NCBI GenBank assembly: GCA_963676095.1
Contig: OY781040.1
Span: 1,674,001 to 1,738,000 of the forward strand
DNA: 64,000 nt
Reading direction: 5' to 3'
Source: G963676095 sp963676095
GTDB taxonomy: Bacteria; Bacteroidota; Bacteroidia; Bacteroidales; Prolixibacteraceae
Shown here: in pieces, positions 43,247-53,117 of the stretch
How the letters are laid out: each line of letters opens with the position of its first letter
Numbering within the stretch: the first letter of the stretch is position 1
Position numbers and translations under genes: made by a program
Notes under the pieces: model-generated
Seen by the model: the letters and a program-made list of their open reading frames with translations, nothing else
Databases searched by the model: none
What the model was told of the DNA's origin: nothing

Positions 43247-44950
43247 TTAATAAAGCTTTCCGTTTAGTTTATCCAGTGTATCAACATCATTGTCCGGATT
43301 GGTCCAATCGATCTTCTTCTTCGGATTAACCCCGTTGATATATTCTTCGATATTCGTATACCCATCGCCATTCAAGTCACCGTTGGCATCGGTCGGGTCA
43401 TTCGGGTTCAGACCATATTTTTCCTCCCACTCATCCGGCATGCCGTCCTTGTCCGTGTCTTTATACGGAGTGCCTTTATATTCCGGGTAACCGCCTACTT
43501 CCCGTATATCGGTAATAATCCCTTCTTTATAGGAATCCGCCGGTAAACGACGGTATTTAAACCGGGGAATCCCGTCCAGATTAACATCTTTCAGATAATC
43601 AATTTCGCCAGTCTTTACCTGTTTGATCACCCTTGTATCAACCGGATCACGTCTCGGGAAAGTTGCCCCGGCATGGTCCAAAACATATGCGTATGCTTCC
43701 CCGGCGCTCATAATCGGGAATACAGGCATCGGAAACGGTTTGTTCCATTTCATGAATCCCGTATACTTACCAGCGTCGGGCTCTTCTTCTACCTGAACAC
43801 CGCCGTCCCAGTTGTTTTTCGTAACTTTTTCGTTGCCTTCCATGATATTTCCGTTCGCATAAACCCTGCCAAAGACCAGGTAACCCAGTTTACTCCGGCC
43901 TGCTTCCGGTTTCACGATCCTGTGACCTACGGGATTGTCAGTTTTTGTCATCGGGCCCGGCTTGTAATAGTTATTAATAATATTATATAACGCCCGGTAA
44001 TCACCCCCGTCTACCGAACGGTGAACCCAGTTGAAAATAACGTTGTTCACAAAGTTAAAAATACCGTTCCACCCTATCGACGGGTTTCTGCCTGTGTTAT
44101 CCGCCCATAGGTTGCGCATAAACGTACAGTTCTCCCCGCCCAAGGTACTCCCGAAGGCATGGTTCCACGTATCAAGGCCTTCCGAGAAGATCGAGTTCTG
44201 GATCGTCAGGTTCACTGTCGGCAGCTTGTCCTCGATTGGCTTGCCCGTACTGTCGTTGTACATATGACGGTACAGCGACATGTTCTCGTCCAATCCCCAA
44301 CTGGCTGAAACATGGTCGATGATGATATTACCCACCGGGTTTCCGCCAAGGGCGTCATCCCGCCGGCCTACCCAGGTCTCTCCCCTTCTAAACCTCATAT
44401 GCCGGATGACCACATCGTGCGTGTTGATCCATGTACTCTCACCTGCTACGCAGATCCCGTCTCCTGGCGCTGTCTGCCCCGCAATCGTGATATAGGGCGC
44501 ACGGATGATCAACGGCGTCTTTAAATGTATAATCCCGGATACATTAAAAACAACAATGCGGGCACCACCTGTCTCACAGGCTTCCCGCAATGTACCCGGT
44601 CCGTCATCGGCAAGACTGGTGACGGTTATAACCTTACCTCCCCGGCCGCCAAAGGTATATTCTCCACCTCCCATGGCTCCCGGAAAAGCCGGGATACCCG
44701 CCTGGGGAAGGTCTGTCGGACGGGACGCCCAGGGAATGTAGGGTTTCCCTTCAAGCTCTTCCTTCTGGATTATCGGCCACGCCTTGTCCCAGGCCTTCTT
44801 TGAATGCTCATTAGACACATTCATTAGACTGTCCGACTCCCGTTTCACTTCCGGCGTAATTGTCGGATATTGAGCAAAAGATGCCGTACTTAGCAGACTT
44901 AATGCAAACACCGCGATCCCGCCGCGAAGAACTCTTAATCTCTTTTTCAT
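43247..44950 (-). CDS. Secreted PL1-type pectate lyase-like protein
   Basis: The 567-residue protein has a signal peptide (FALSLLSTASFAQ) and a right-handed beta-helix matching Bacteroidota PL1 lyases: FPGAMGGGEYTFGGRGGKVI, GPGTLREACETGGARIVVF, VVIRHMRFRRGE and IIIDHVSASWGLDENMSLY. The C-terminus carries a calcium-type repeat (DTDKDGMPDEWEEKYGLNPN, then GDLNGDGYTNIEEYINGVNP). It cleaves uronate-containing backbones by beta-elimination, most likely homogalacturonan or a related pectin. It has its own upstream space (44951-45080), downstream of the SusD terminator. Confidence 0.88.
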   Translation of the reverse strand: MKKRLRVLRGGIAVFALSLLSTASFAQYPTITPEVKRESDSLMNVSNEHSKKAWDKAWPIIQKEELEGKPYIPWASRPTDLPQAGIPAFPGAMGGGEYTFGGRGGKVITVTSLADDGPGTLREACETGGARIVVFNVSGIIHLKTPLIIRAPYITIAGQTAPGDGICVAGESTWINTHDVVIRHMRFRRGETWVGRRDDALGGNPVGNIIIDHVSASWGLDENMSLYRHMYNDSTGKPIEDKLPTVNLTIQNSIFSEGLDTWNHAFGSTLGGENCTFMRNLWADNTGRNPSIGWNGIFNFVNNVIFNWVHRSVDGGDYRALYNIINNYYKPGPMTKTDNPVGHRIVKPEAGRSKLGYLVFGRVYANGNIMEGNEKVTKNNWDGGVQVEEEPDAGKYTGFMKWNKPFPMPVFPIMSAGEAYAYVLDHAGATFPRRDPVDTRVIKQVKTGEIDYLKDVNLDGIPRFKYRRLPADSYKEGIITDIREVGGYPEYKGTPYKDTDKDGMPDEWEEKYGLNPNDPTDANGDLNGDGYTNIEEYINGVNPKKKIDWTNPDNDVDTLDKLNGKLY

Positions 44951-45080
44951 CTCTTAATCCTTTTTATTAATAACCTCTCTCTTCTTCAAAGAAGGCTGAA
45001 ACTGCTTATTGTTTTATTCGGTTTAGCTTTACCTATTCAAGTACTATAATTCAACAAAAAAAATTAACTCCTCTTTTCAT

Positions 45081-45112
45081 TCAAAGACTCCCGCAAATGC
45101 GGGAGTCTTTGA
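45081..45112 (-). terminator. Terminator after the second susD gene
   Basis: The perfect 14-bp stem tcaaagactcccgc/gcgggagtctttga closes a 4-nt loop. It is 20 bp after the SusD stop and is followed on the minus strand by a T-rich run. Confidence 0.88.
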
Positions 45113-45131
45113 AAAATCAATCAGTATTAGG

Positions 45132-47144
45132 CTATTCCTCAGCCTGGAAATCGTAAGTACCATCGCTACTGTAAGCATCCTGCCACCCTTGCGTCTGGTC
45201 TAACCATGTATTGTTTGTAAGGATGGAAGAACCAAACCCGAACACGTAATAACTTTGCTTCCAATCAATATTCACAGCGGTCCCGCTGACATTATCCCAT
45301 GCTTTGCTTGGGTCGACAAGCTTAAAATTATTGGTATAAAAATTACCCAAAGCATTAAGATCACTCTGCAAAGTGGAAGAATTGATATTGATTGAATAGG
45401 CTTTTCTTGCTGAAGCCAAAGGGTCATCAGCCACTTTTTCCCCTGTCCCGCTGGTAACCTGAAGGTAATGCGATGTACGGCAGGTCCCGTTAATAGGTTC
45501 AAGTCCAAGCATTGCACAAGTGTTGTTTGTAATCGTAGTCCCGTTACTGTAAGTAATTGTCGTATCGTTGTAAAGCATCCAGCGCTGGATATCCCAGAAA
45601 CGTTTTCCTTCGTAGGCCAACTCGACATGACGCTCATACAAACAGGCTTCAATTGCAGCATATTTATCGGAAAGAGTTCCTATTCCATAATTATTGGCAG
45701 AAGGAATCCCCACCCGCGCACGGATCTGTCCCAGGTAACTTATACACTGGGTAATATTTCCCTGTGCAGCATAACATTCTGCAATATTGAGCAGCAATTC
45801 GGCATAACGATATTCAAAAATGTCGGTACTTGAATATTTGAAAGAAGTACTATCGGCAGAAGTATTAGTCATCTTACGAACAAATGCCGGACTTTGCATG
45901 TCATTATTCCCGCTATTATAGGTGTTCTTTCCTGCGGCATTCTTGAACTGGTAAGTCCATACTGTTGAAGTGGAATTCGCAGAATGGCCCCACTGACAAC
46001 CGGAGAAGGCAAATGTCCTGTAAAAACGCGGGTCGCGGTTCTTAAAAAAAAGGAAATCGTCGTAACCATTGGCGGCTGTCGGACGGCTACCATCTGCCAT
46101 CGGGAATAAGTCAATCATTTCTTTTGGGGCCTCCAAGCCTCCGCTGCCCCCCTGGCTAGAGACCCGAATTGCCGTTTCCCATCCATTATTAATTGCATCA
46201 GATGTTGCGGACGAACACAGCTGAACGCAGATAGCTTCACTACAAAAGGAATTATCGATCGTAAACATTTTCTCCCAGTCCTTAGCTGATGATCCATAAA
46301 GTCCATATCCGTCAGCAGTCAATTCTGCCTCAGCTGCCAAACCAGCTTGCAGGGCAGCCGCCCAGCGACTGTTGCTGGTATTATCCCAATCCGGATTAAA
46401 TAAAGGACTGGCGTAGGTCAACAGGACTCTCGATTTCTGGGCCAGAGCTGCCCCCTTAGTAGGCCTGCCAAAGTTATCATTATCCCAAGAGGTAGGTAGA
46501 TAAGTTGCCGCTGAATCCAAATCTGCAATTATCTGATCAACAACCTCTCCTGTTGTTGAACGTGGTAGTTCAGCATCTTCACTCTGGGCATCCATGACTG
46601 TTGTAACAATAGGCACACCTCCATAAGTACGCATTAAATCGAAATACTGAATGCCACGTAAATAATACATCTGCCCTTTGGCCTCTTTTATGAAATCCGA
46701 CGAAAGGCTTGAACCTCCTTTTTCCTCAATATTCTCAAGCAGGTAATTACAGTCTCTGATACGATTGTAAGGTTCGTTCTTGGCACTTGTAGAAAGAGTA
46801 CTTCCATAATAGGAAGATCCAAAACTGGAAGGAATTTCTCCATCCAAACCAGAATTCTTCTGGGGATTGATGTAATCACTGACTGTCCCTCCAACTTCTT
46901 CAGTCATCTTGGTCTTATCGTCGGAGTAATTACCAACAAGCATTTTGATCGGTGAATTATACCCGGAATAAAAGTCGTAAAAGATATTATCAATATACCA
47001 TCCCATTTCCGTCTCACTTGTAAAAATGGATTCATCATAAGATCCATAATCTTTCATATCTTCCAGAAAATCGGTACTGCAGGCAACTGAAACCAGCAGC
47101 AAGATCATCAGCGGGGCAAAATAAATTATCTTATTCTTTTTCAT
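45132..47144 (-). CDS. SusD/RagB-type glycan-binding lipoprotein (set 2)
   Basis: The 670-residue protein is longer than the SusD of set 1. The lipobox is LLVSVACSTDFLE. TPR-like helices are visible (IKEAKGQMYYLRGIQYFDLMR, ALAQKSRVLLTYASPLFNP) and the family end ELAYEGKRFWDIQRWMLY is present. It begins 20 bp after SusC. It binds the glycan together with the set 2 pore. The extra length suggests an added domain or long loops for a larger substrate. Confidence 0.95.
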   Translation of the reverse strand: MKKNKIIYFAPLMILLLVSVACSTDFLEDMKDYGSYDESIFTSETEMGWYIDNIFYDFYSGYNSPIKMLVGNYSDDKTKMTEEVGGTVSDYINPQKNSGLDGEIPSSFGSSYYGSTLSTSAKNEPYNRIRDCNYLLENIEEKGGSSLSSDFIKEAKGQMYYLRGIQYFDLMRTYGGVPIVTTVMDAQSEDAELPRSTTGEVVDQIIADLDSAATYLPTSWDNDNFGRPTKGAALAQKSRVLLTYASPLFNPDWDNTSNSRWAAALQAGLAAEAELTADGYGLYGSSAKDWEKMFTIDNSFCSEAICVQLCSSATSDAINNGWETAIRVSSQGGSGGLEAPKEMIDLFPMADGSRPTAANGYDDFLFFKNRDPRFYRTFAFSGCQWGHSANSTSTVWTYQFKNAAGKNTYNSGNNDMQSPAFVRKMTNTSADSTSFKYSSTDIFEYRYAELLLNIAECYAAQGNITQCISYLGQIRARVGIPSANNYGIGTLSDKYAAIEACLYERHVELAYEGKRFWDIQRWMLYNDTTITYSNGTTITNNTCAMLGLEPINGTCRTSHYLQVTSGTGEKVADDPLASARKAYSININSSTLQSDLNALGNFYTNNFKLVDPSKAWDNVSGTAVNIDWKQSYYVFGFGSSILTNNTWLDQTQGWQDAYSSDGTYDFQAEE

Positions 47145-47163
47145 AATTGTTCTTGTTTAGTTA

Positions 47164-50100
47164 TTAAAAGGTAAGATTGACACTCATTGACCATGTCCTC
47201 AACGTTGGATAGTTCTCGTAAGAATTATCATACATGTTCCTGTACTTACCCGGATAAGGATTAAAGAAGTCCCACAAATTAGTTCCAACAAGGCTTATCT
47301 TTGCATTATCAATTTTTAATTTTGATGTCCATAATTTAGGCAAGGAGTAGCCAATTGTCATGTTTTTTACAAAACAACGAAAGCTGGAAAGCTGCCAGAA
47401 ATCAGAATTCTGAGAGATATAGGAATAATAGGCTAAATTTGGATACTTACCATCAGTATTATAATCGGCATCATACATATCCGTATTATATGATTCATGA
47501 GCCCAAAGCATTTGGTTTGAAGAAGTTCCCTGCTTCACAACATCTATACTACGGTAAGCCCCCCAGTAGGTCGAGATCAATGTGGACCAACTGATACCTT
47601 TCCATTCAAGACCAAGACTTGTCGTGAAACCTCTGTTATTATCTTTTTTTACTAATTTTACATAATCTTCTTCAGCTACAATTTTCCCATTCTTTTCCTG
47701 GGTTAAAGTTCCGTCATCATTGAGATCTCCATATAAATCCTGATAGGCCAGATAACCTTTTTTCATTCCGGATTCACTTGTAATCCCCATATAAGAAGGG
47801 CTATTTCCTGCTGCAGTCGCATTCTCTGTCAGGTAGTTCCAGTAATTGGAAATATCGTCATCCGTGCGAAGAATACCATCGCCAGTCGAGGTGCCTTTCC
47901 AAATTTTAAATCCCCATGTAGGGAAATAAGTAGAAGAACCTTCTCTTGTATTATTTGAAGAAGGGTAGGTATTACCGGATTCCGGATATTTTTTGACCTT
48001 ATTATTAGTCAGTACATCTGAAGTTATTCCGATTTTGTATTTTAAATTTCCAATTTTATCACTCCAGTTTACCGATATTTCACTTCCCCAGGAATTGATT
48101 GCTGCATAATTTTGCTCGGCATAACCCCCGCCAGCAGAAATCGCAGCTGTTGCAGTCGTGGTCATCAATATATCTGAATTCCAGTCATAATAAAAGTCCC
48201 AGGATACTCTTACCCGGTTATCCAACATGGCCGCATCGAAACCAAAATTCTCCTTGATACTTTTATCCCAATGGACATCCCGGTTTGGAATGGTAGAGGC
48301 AGACAAAGATGACCCCAGAGTTCCCCCATCGCTTGTACCAAACTGAATTCCCTTATTGGAAGAATAATCAAATTTCTGTACCCACCTGTAGGAAGAAACA
48401 TTATCCCGTCCTGTCTTGCCCAATGATTGTCTTATTTTAAGATAATCAATCCATGGAATATTATCTTTAAACCACGGCTCTTCCGAAATTGTCCATCCTA
48501 ACGATAAATTCGGGAAAAAACCCCAATAATTCTCAGGTGCAAATTTAGAAGAAGCGTCCGTTCTGAAAAGGAACTGTACCATATATTTGTCTGCATAATT
48601 ATAATTTACACGCCCCAGATACCCCAGCGTTCCGTTCTCATCTCTCTCCGTGTAGGTATTGGAATCGCTAAGAGTTCCGGCAGAATTACTTGCCCCATTA
48701 TAAGTATCCGAGCTTTCCGGAGACTCATAAAATAATTTCTTCGATTTACTATTAATCGTAGAACGTTCTATTGAAGCCATGGCCGAAATATCGTGTTTCC
48801 CAAATTTACGGTTATACGTAAGGTATAGGTTCATCTGTTCATACTTGGAATAATCATCACCATAAACCACCCTGGAATTTTTATTTACTTCTGTTACCTG
48901 CCATGTAGTTCCGTCAGTATAAAGATGAGTATCCGAAGAGTTGGAATTGGTAGACATGGCCAAAGTATAGGGAAAAGCATCCTGTTCCGTATCCGAATAA
49001 GACTGAGTAATAGCATAAGTTCCCTTTACTCCAAGCCCTTTTATAAAAGGAATATCATAATTCAACGCAAAATTTGCATTATAAGAAAAACTTTCTGTGA
49101 CTTGCTTGTCTCCTGCATCCAGAAGTGCAAAATAATTCCATGAGCCAATCTGGTTCGCAGAATTCAGGTTACTTGTCCTCTTATACGGCCCGAGGGAAGG
49201 GGAAACCCACTGCTCTGTTCCATCTACTGTATAAGACCACGGTATATACTTTGGCATGTGCACAAGAAAACCATAATCAGCCTGCTCTCCTCCTGTTTTT
49301 GAACCATAACTACTATCACTCAATGAGCCAACCACTTTGGTAAATGATTTTTCCTGATCTCCTTTATTTGCCGAAACAGAAGCCGTTAATTTCAAATTAT
49401 TAGTCAATTGAACATCCAGCCCCGTACGAAAATTCCATCTCGAATAATCCTGACCGCCCAGGTTAGCGCCCTGGTCAAAATATGAAACTCCGGCAAAATA
49501 AGTAGCCCTTTCTGATCCTCCATTAACAGTCAAAGAATGATGTTGTTGAGAAGCTGATTTCCAAGCTTTTTTCAACCAGTCATAATTAAGTGACTTCATT
49601 GCTCCCAGTTCATCATCTGAAAAGAGATATTTAGAATCAGTAGTTCCACTGGCACGTAAAAAACTATTTGCAAATTCTCCATATTCATAAGCACTCATCG
49701 TTTTGGTATGGCTGATAGCATCGTTCCAGGAAAACTGACCTGAATAGCTTATCGTTGGAAGCCCCTTTTTTCCATGCTTTGTCTTCACGATAATAGCCCC
49801 TTGAGAAGCACGGGCACCATAAATTGCAGCACTCGCATCCCGAAGGACAGTAATACTTTCAATTTCGGAAGGATCCAACATATTCAACTGATCGAGAGTC
49901 GAGTTTCCTGTCGTTGGGTCAACCTGGATCACATCGTCAATAATAACCAGAGGAACTTTATTTCCGCCATCCTTTGACCAAGAGTAAGATTGGCGAATAG
50001 ACAGCGAAGCAGATTCTCCAGGACGCGTGGAACCACCGTTTACCGATAACCCCGGAACTTGACCGTAAAGGGATTCTGCCAAGTTCGAAACCGGCAATGA

Positions 50101-50832
50101 CTTGATATTATCAACAGAAATAGTAGCAATAGAACCGGTTATATTCTTAGCCTTCTGGGTTCCGTAACCAACCACGACAACCTCATCGACCGATTCGATA
50201 GCCGACTCCATGCTGACATCGATTTTACTCTTCCCTGCTACCGGAACCTGTTGTGATTTCATCCCAACAAAAGAGAACATTAATACGGCATCAGCCGGAA
50301 CATTTGTCAAAGTATACTTCCCGTTTACGTCTGTGATCACACCGGTTTTTGTCCCTTGCACCACAATCGTTACTCCGGGTAGCGGAGCTCCGTCCGGGTC
50401 GGTTACCTCTCCGCTTACCGTGAACTTCTGCTGCTGAACCAAGCCGCTGGACGAATCCTGTCCTGCATTATCAGAGGTAAGCAGGATCATCTTGTTATTC
50501 ATTATTTTGTAGGACACATGCTGTCCCTTGAACAGATCTCTAAGAATTTCATCCAGTGGTTGATCGGAAACCTGCAGACTTACCCTCCGGGAAACATCGA
50601 TCTGCTCGTCCTGATAGAAGAAACGGTATTCACTTTGATCTTCAATATCTTTCAACACATCTATGACCTGCCTGTTACTAAAATCAAAGGAGAACTTCGA
50701 GGCCTGCGAATAAACCGCCGCAGACACCTGCATCATACATAAGAATAGGATTAAAATAGTTAGTTTCATTTCCAGTACTAATTTTTGCCACTTCCTTTTC
50801 TCCAGGAAGCAGACCTTTTCAATTTTTTTCAT
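47164..50832 (-). CDS. SusC-type TonB-dependent transporter with STN domain (set 2)
   Basis: The 1222-residue protein has a signal region (LTILILFLCMMQVSAAVYS), STN domain (QVIDVLKDIEDQSEYRFFYQ), regulatory domain (SGEVTDPDGAPLPGVTIVVQ), plug (EVVVVGYGTQKAKNITGSI) and a barrel that ends in WSMSVNLTF. It partners SusD at 45132. The STN domain links it to the FecR at 50961. The spacing to FecR (128 bp) holds the hairpin at 50891-50924. Confidence 0.95.
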   Translation of the reverse strand: MKKIEKVCFLEKRKWQKLVLEMKLTILILFLCMMQVSAAVYSQASKFSFDFSNRQVIDVLKDIEDQSEYRFFYQDEQIDVSRRVSLQVSDQPLDEILRDLFKGQHVSYKIMNNKMILLTSDNAGQDSSSGLVQQQKFTVSGEVTDPDGAPLPGVTIVVQGTKTGVITDVNGKYTLTNVPADAVLMFSFVGMKSQQVPVAGKSKIDVSMESAIESVDEVVVVGYGTQKAKNITGSIATISVDNIKSLPVSNLAESLYGQVPGLSVNGGSTRPGESASLSIRQSYSWSKDGGNKVPLVIIDDVIQVDPTTGNSTLDQLNMLDPSEIESITVLRDASAAIYGARASQGAIIVKTKHGKKGLPTISYSGQFSWNDAISHTKTMSAYEYGEFANSFLRASGTTDSKYLFSDDELGAMKSLNYDWLKKAWKSASQQHHSLTVNGGSERATYFAGVSYFDQGANLGGQDYSRWNFRTGLDVQLTNNLKLTASVSANKGDQEKSFTKVVGSLSDSSYGSKTGGEQADYGFLVHMPKYIPWSYTVDGTEQWVSPSLGPYKRTSNLNSANQIGSWNYFALLDAGDKQVTESFSYNANFALNYDIPFIKGLGVKGTYAITQSYSDTEQDAFPYTLAMSTNSNSSDTHLYTDGTTWQVTEVNKNSRVVYGDDYSKYEQMNLYLTYNRKFGKHDISAMASIERSTINSKSKKLFYESPESSDTYNGASNSAGTLSDSNTYTERDENGTLGYLGRVNYNYADKYMVQFLFRTDASSKFAPENYWGFFPNLSLGWTISEEPWFKDNIPWIDYLKIRQSLGKTGRDNVSSYRWVQKFDYSSNKGIQFGTSDGGTLGSSLSASTIPNRDVHWDKSIKENFGFDAAMLDNRVRVSWDFYYDWNSDILMTTTATAAISAGGGYAEQNYAAINSWGSEISVNWSDKIGNLKYKIGITSDVLTNNKVKKYPESGNTYPSSNNTREGSSTYFPTWGFKIWKGTSTGDGILRTDDDISNYWNYLTENATAAGNSPSYMGITSESGMKKGYLAYQDLYGDLNDDGTLTQEKNGKIVAEEDYVKLVKKDNNRGFTTSLGLEWKGISWSTLISTYWGAYRSIDVVKQGTSSNQMLWAHESYNTDMYDADYNTDGKYPNLAYYSYISQNSDFWQLSSFRCFVKNMTIGYSLPKLWTSKLKIDNAKISLVGTNLWDFFNPYPGKYRNMYDNSYENYPTLRTWSMSVNLTF

Positions 50833-50890
50833 AAATTCGAATGATTTTAGTTAGTAAATGGTGTTACAGCACCGTTTAAGTAAATTTATC

Positions 50891-50924
50891 AGCAGGATCA
50901 TGTTACAGCATTATCCTGCTTTTT
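50891..50924 (+). terminator. Plus-strand terminator-like hairpin upstream of susC (set 2)
   Basis: The arms agcaggat (50891-50898) and atcctgct (50913-50920) are followed by Ts on the plus strand. A second small hairpin, ggtgttacagcacc, lies at about 50862-50875. Placement between FecR and SusC mirrors the hairpin of set 1 at 30209. Confidence 0.5.
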
Positions 50925-50960
50925 ATTATATATATGGAGACGAATGACTTGCTTCCGATC

Positions 50961-51980
50961 CTATACCTCCTTTCTTTCTCCTTTATAGATCTTTACCAAT
51001 TGCCCTTCTATCTCATAGTGAATAGGCATCGTATGCTCGATCATATCCAAAATTTCAAGTATTGTTTCATTTTTAATAGTCCCGGTATAGTGATAATCTA
51101 AAATGACCGGGTCATCCACTTCAATCACAACGCCATATTTTCGCTCGAGCAAAACGATCAATTCCTTTAAACTCATCTTTACAAACTGTAGTTTATTGTC
51201 TTTCCAGGAGGTATAAATATCCGTTTTAACCTCCCTGATCTGAAGATCTTTCCTGTTTTTATCATAAACCAGTTGCTCGCCTGGGTTCAACACGATATTC
51301 CTATCCATCCTGTAATCTCTTCCTGAAGTAATCATGATCATTCCTTTTTCCAAGGTTGTTGTGGTCATATTATCGTCGGCATACGACTTAACGTTAAATT
51401 CTGTTCCAAGCACATTAACATTATAATAATGGGTATGTACCACAAAAGGCTTTTTTCTGTTATGCGTCACTTTAAACCAAGCCTCACCGTCCAGAAACAC
51501 TTCCCTGTTGGCTGCAGACGGATCTACAGAATAACGGATCTGTGAACCGGCATTTAAGAAAATGGTGGTACTGTCGGAAAGAATAACTTTTGAAACCGAC
51601 CCCATAGGGGCAATAGCAGTACAAAAAACCGGGTTCAACCGGGATGAAGAATAGTAAATGACGCCTCCCCCAATAAAAAGGCCCAAGGTCAAAAGGGCAG
51701 CATATCTCAGATAAGGTTTCAACCGGAACCGGTTAACAGACAGGCTCTTTTTCCAATTGCTGTCTATTTTCTGAGTAAAACGCTGCCATTCCTTTTCTGT
51801 TTCAGCAATTTGTGAAGCATTGGAAACCGTTGCTTCCCACATATCCTTAATTTCAGCATAATAACGGGCATTCTCTCTCGAACCGGAAACCCAATCCGAA
51901 AGCTTCTTTAGCTCATCTGCTGGAAGTTCCCCGTCCAGATGGGCTATAATAACCGATTTTATTGACTTTTTCGTATTCAT
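50961..51980 (-). CDS. FecR-family anti-sigma factor (set 2)
   Basis: The 339-residue protein has a cytoplasmic part, one transmembrane segment (AALLTLGLFIGGGVIYY, about residues 93-109), a FecR domain (VILSDSTTIFLNAGSQIRYS, GEAWFKVTHNRKKPF) and a C-terminal DUF4974 part (KLQFVKMSLKELIVLLERKY). It lies 114 bp after the sigma gene. It should hold the ECF factor until the SusC STN domain signals substrate. It is only moderately like the set 1 FecR, so the two switches can be specific. Confidence 0.95.
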   Translation of the reverse strand: MNTKKSIKSVIIAHLDGELPADELKKLSDWVSGSRENARYYAEIKDMWEATVSNASQIAETEKEWQRFTQKIDSNWKKSLSVNRFRLKPYLRYAALLTLGLFIGGGVIYYSSSRLNPVFCTAIAPMGSVSKVILSDSTTIFLNAGSQIRYSVDPSAANREVFLDGEAWFKVTHNRKKPFVVHTHYYNVNVLGTEFNVKSYADDNMTTTTLEKGMIMITSGRDYRMDRNIVLNPGEQLVYDKNRKDLQIREVKTDIYTSWKDNKLQFVKMSLKELIVLLERKYGVVIEVDDPVILDYHYTGTIKNETILEILDMIEHTMPIHYEIEGQLVKIYKGERKEV

Positions 51981-52094
51981 TATCCCTTTATCAAATCCTG
52001 AGACACTTCATGATCCTTCTACCCTACCCTCCCGGTACAAAAAAACTTATTCCTTCCTGAAACAAATATTTACGAGGAATCAATATCTGAAGGA

Positions 52095-52697
52095 TTACAA
52101 AAAATAATGTGTAAGGAGAATAATTAAAAAAAGATTTACGTATTCGGAAAGTTGGGTGCGAAGTATCCTTAATGCTTTTGACATTTGCTTTTCAACCATC
52201 TTTACAGTGATCCCCATTTTCTCGGCAATTTCCCTGTTCTTTAAGTTATCCTGCCTGCTCATAACAAAAATTTCACGGCATTTTTCAGGCATTGCACTAA
52301 TGGTGACTTCTATTTTTTGTTCCATCTCAAGTTCAAGCAAACTGCAAAACGGATCATCCGAATCGGAATAAATGACCCGCTCGGCCGCATCGATCTTAGA
52401 CAAGAGCCCATTATGAACATTCTGCTTCACCTGGGTATGCCTGTTATAATTCAACGCACGGTTACGGACAGCCTGGAACAAGTAGGCTTTGGGGGAAATA
52501 TTAATCATAAGCAGATCCGACTTTTCCCAGAGTGTCAAAAATGCATCCTGAACAATATCCTGAGCCGCCTCAAGATCTCCCGTGAACTTGCGGGCAAATA
52601 ACACTAACCGGCCATGGTACCTAAAAAATAATTCCTTATAGGCATCTGTATCTTTTTTTCTCAATCCGGCTAATAAATGTTCCTTGTTCTCAAACAT
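52095..52697 (-). CDS. ECF RNA polymerase sigma factor (set 2)
   Basis: The 200-residue protein has region 2 (AYKELFFRYHGRLVLFA, EAAQDIVQDAFLTLWEK) and region 4 (PEKCREIFVMSRQDNLKNRE) of ECF sigma factors. The ATG at 52697 gives a standard start (MFENKEHLLAGL); the longer frame to 52853 adds a Cys-rich leader unlike the family. An operator-like site, tgaaaacgttacca, lies 167 bp upstream at 52864-52877. It should direct transcription of its FecR and SusCD genes. Confidence 0.93.
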   Translation of the reverse strand: MFENKEHLLAGLRKKDTDAYKELFFRYHGRLVLFARKFTGDLEAAQDIVQDAFLTLWEKSDLLMINISPKAYLFQAVRNRALNYNRHTQVKQNVHNGLLSKIDAAERVIYSDSDDPFCSLLELEMEQKIEVTISAMPEKCREIFVMSRQDNLKNREIAEKMGITVKMVEKQMSKALRILRTQLSEYVNLFLIILLTHYFL

Positions 52698-53117
52698 AAC
52701 CTGAAAATTCAGGAAAAAATAACTGTTTTCATCATTCCTTTTACAAACCTGCATCCTCAAACACCCTGCAGTTCTCGGATACAATTGTTTACACCACACT
52801 CGAACACAAAATTGAAAAACGTTCAAAGTTACCTTATTCGCTTTTATAAACAATGCAATTTTATGAAAACGTTACCACTGCAATATACTGCCGTATAACA
52901 TATATTTCTCTCAAAACTGAATTCGAATTAACTGTAATCGTTTTACAGACGAAAGAAAAAATAACCGGGAATCGGGAGTAAGGTCAAAATGAAAAGCTCC
53001 GAAGAATGGAAGGAGAAATAAAAAGATCGATAAACAAACCGTCATACCAACGTCATCACTTCTTCGGAAAAGCCGGACCGCAATGACGTTGGCATTGGCT
53101 TTTTGACGCCTTGATTA
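52698..53117. promoter_or_regulatory. ECF promoter region and transketolase terminator
   Basis: No gene lies here. The sigma-gene upstream region has the AACGTT palindrome at 52864-52877 and a weaker tgaaaaacgttcaa at 52813. Near the other end, ccaacgtcat (53047-53056) pairs with atgacgttgg (53083-53092), a 10-bp perfect stem that may end the transketolase operon. Confidence 0.55.
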
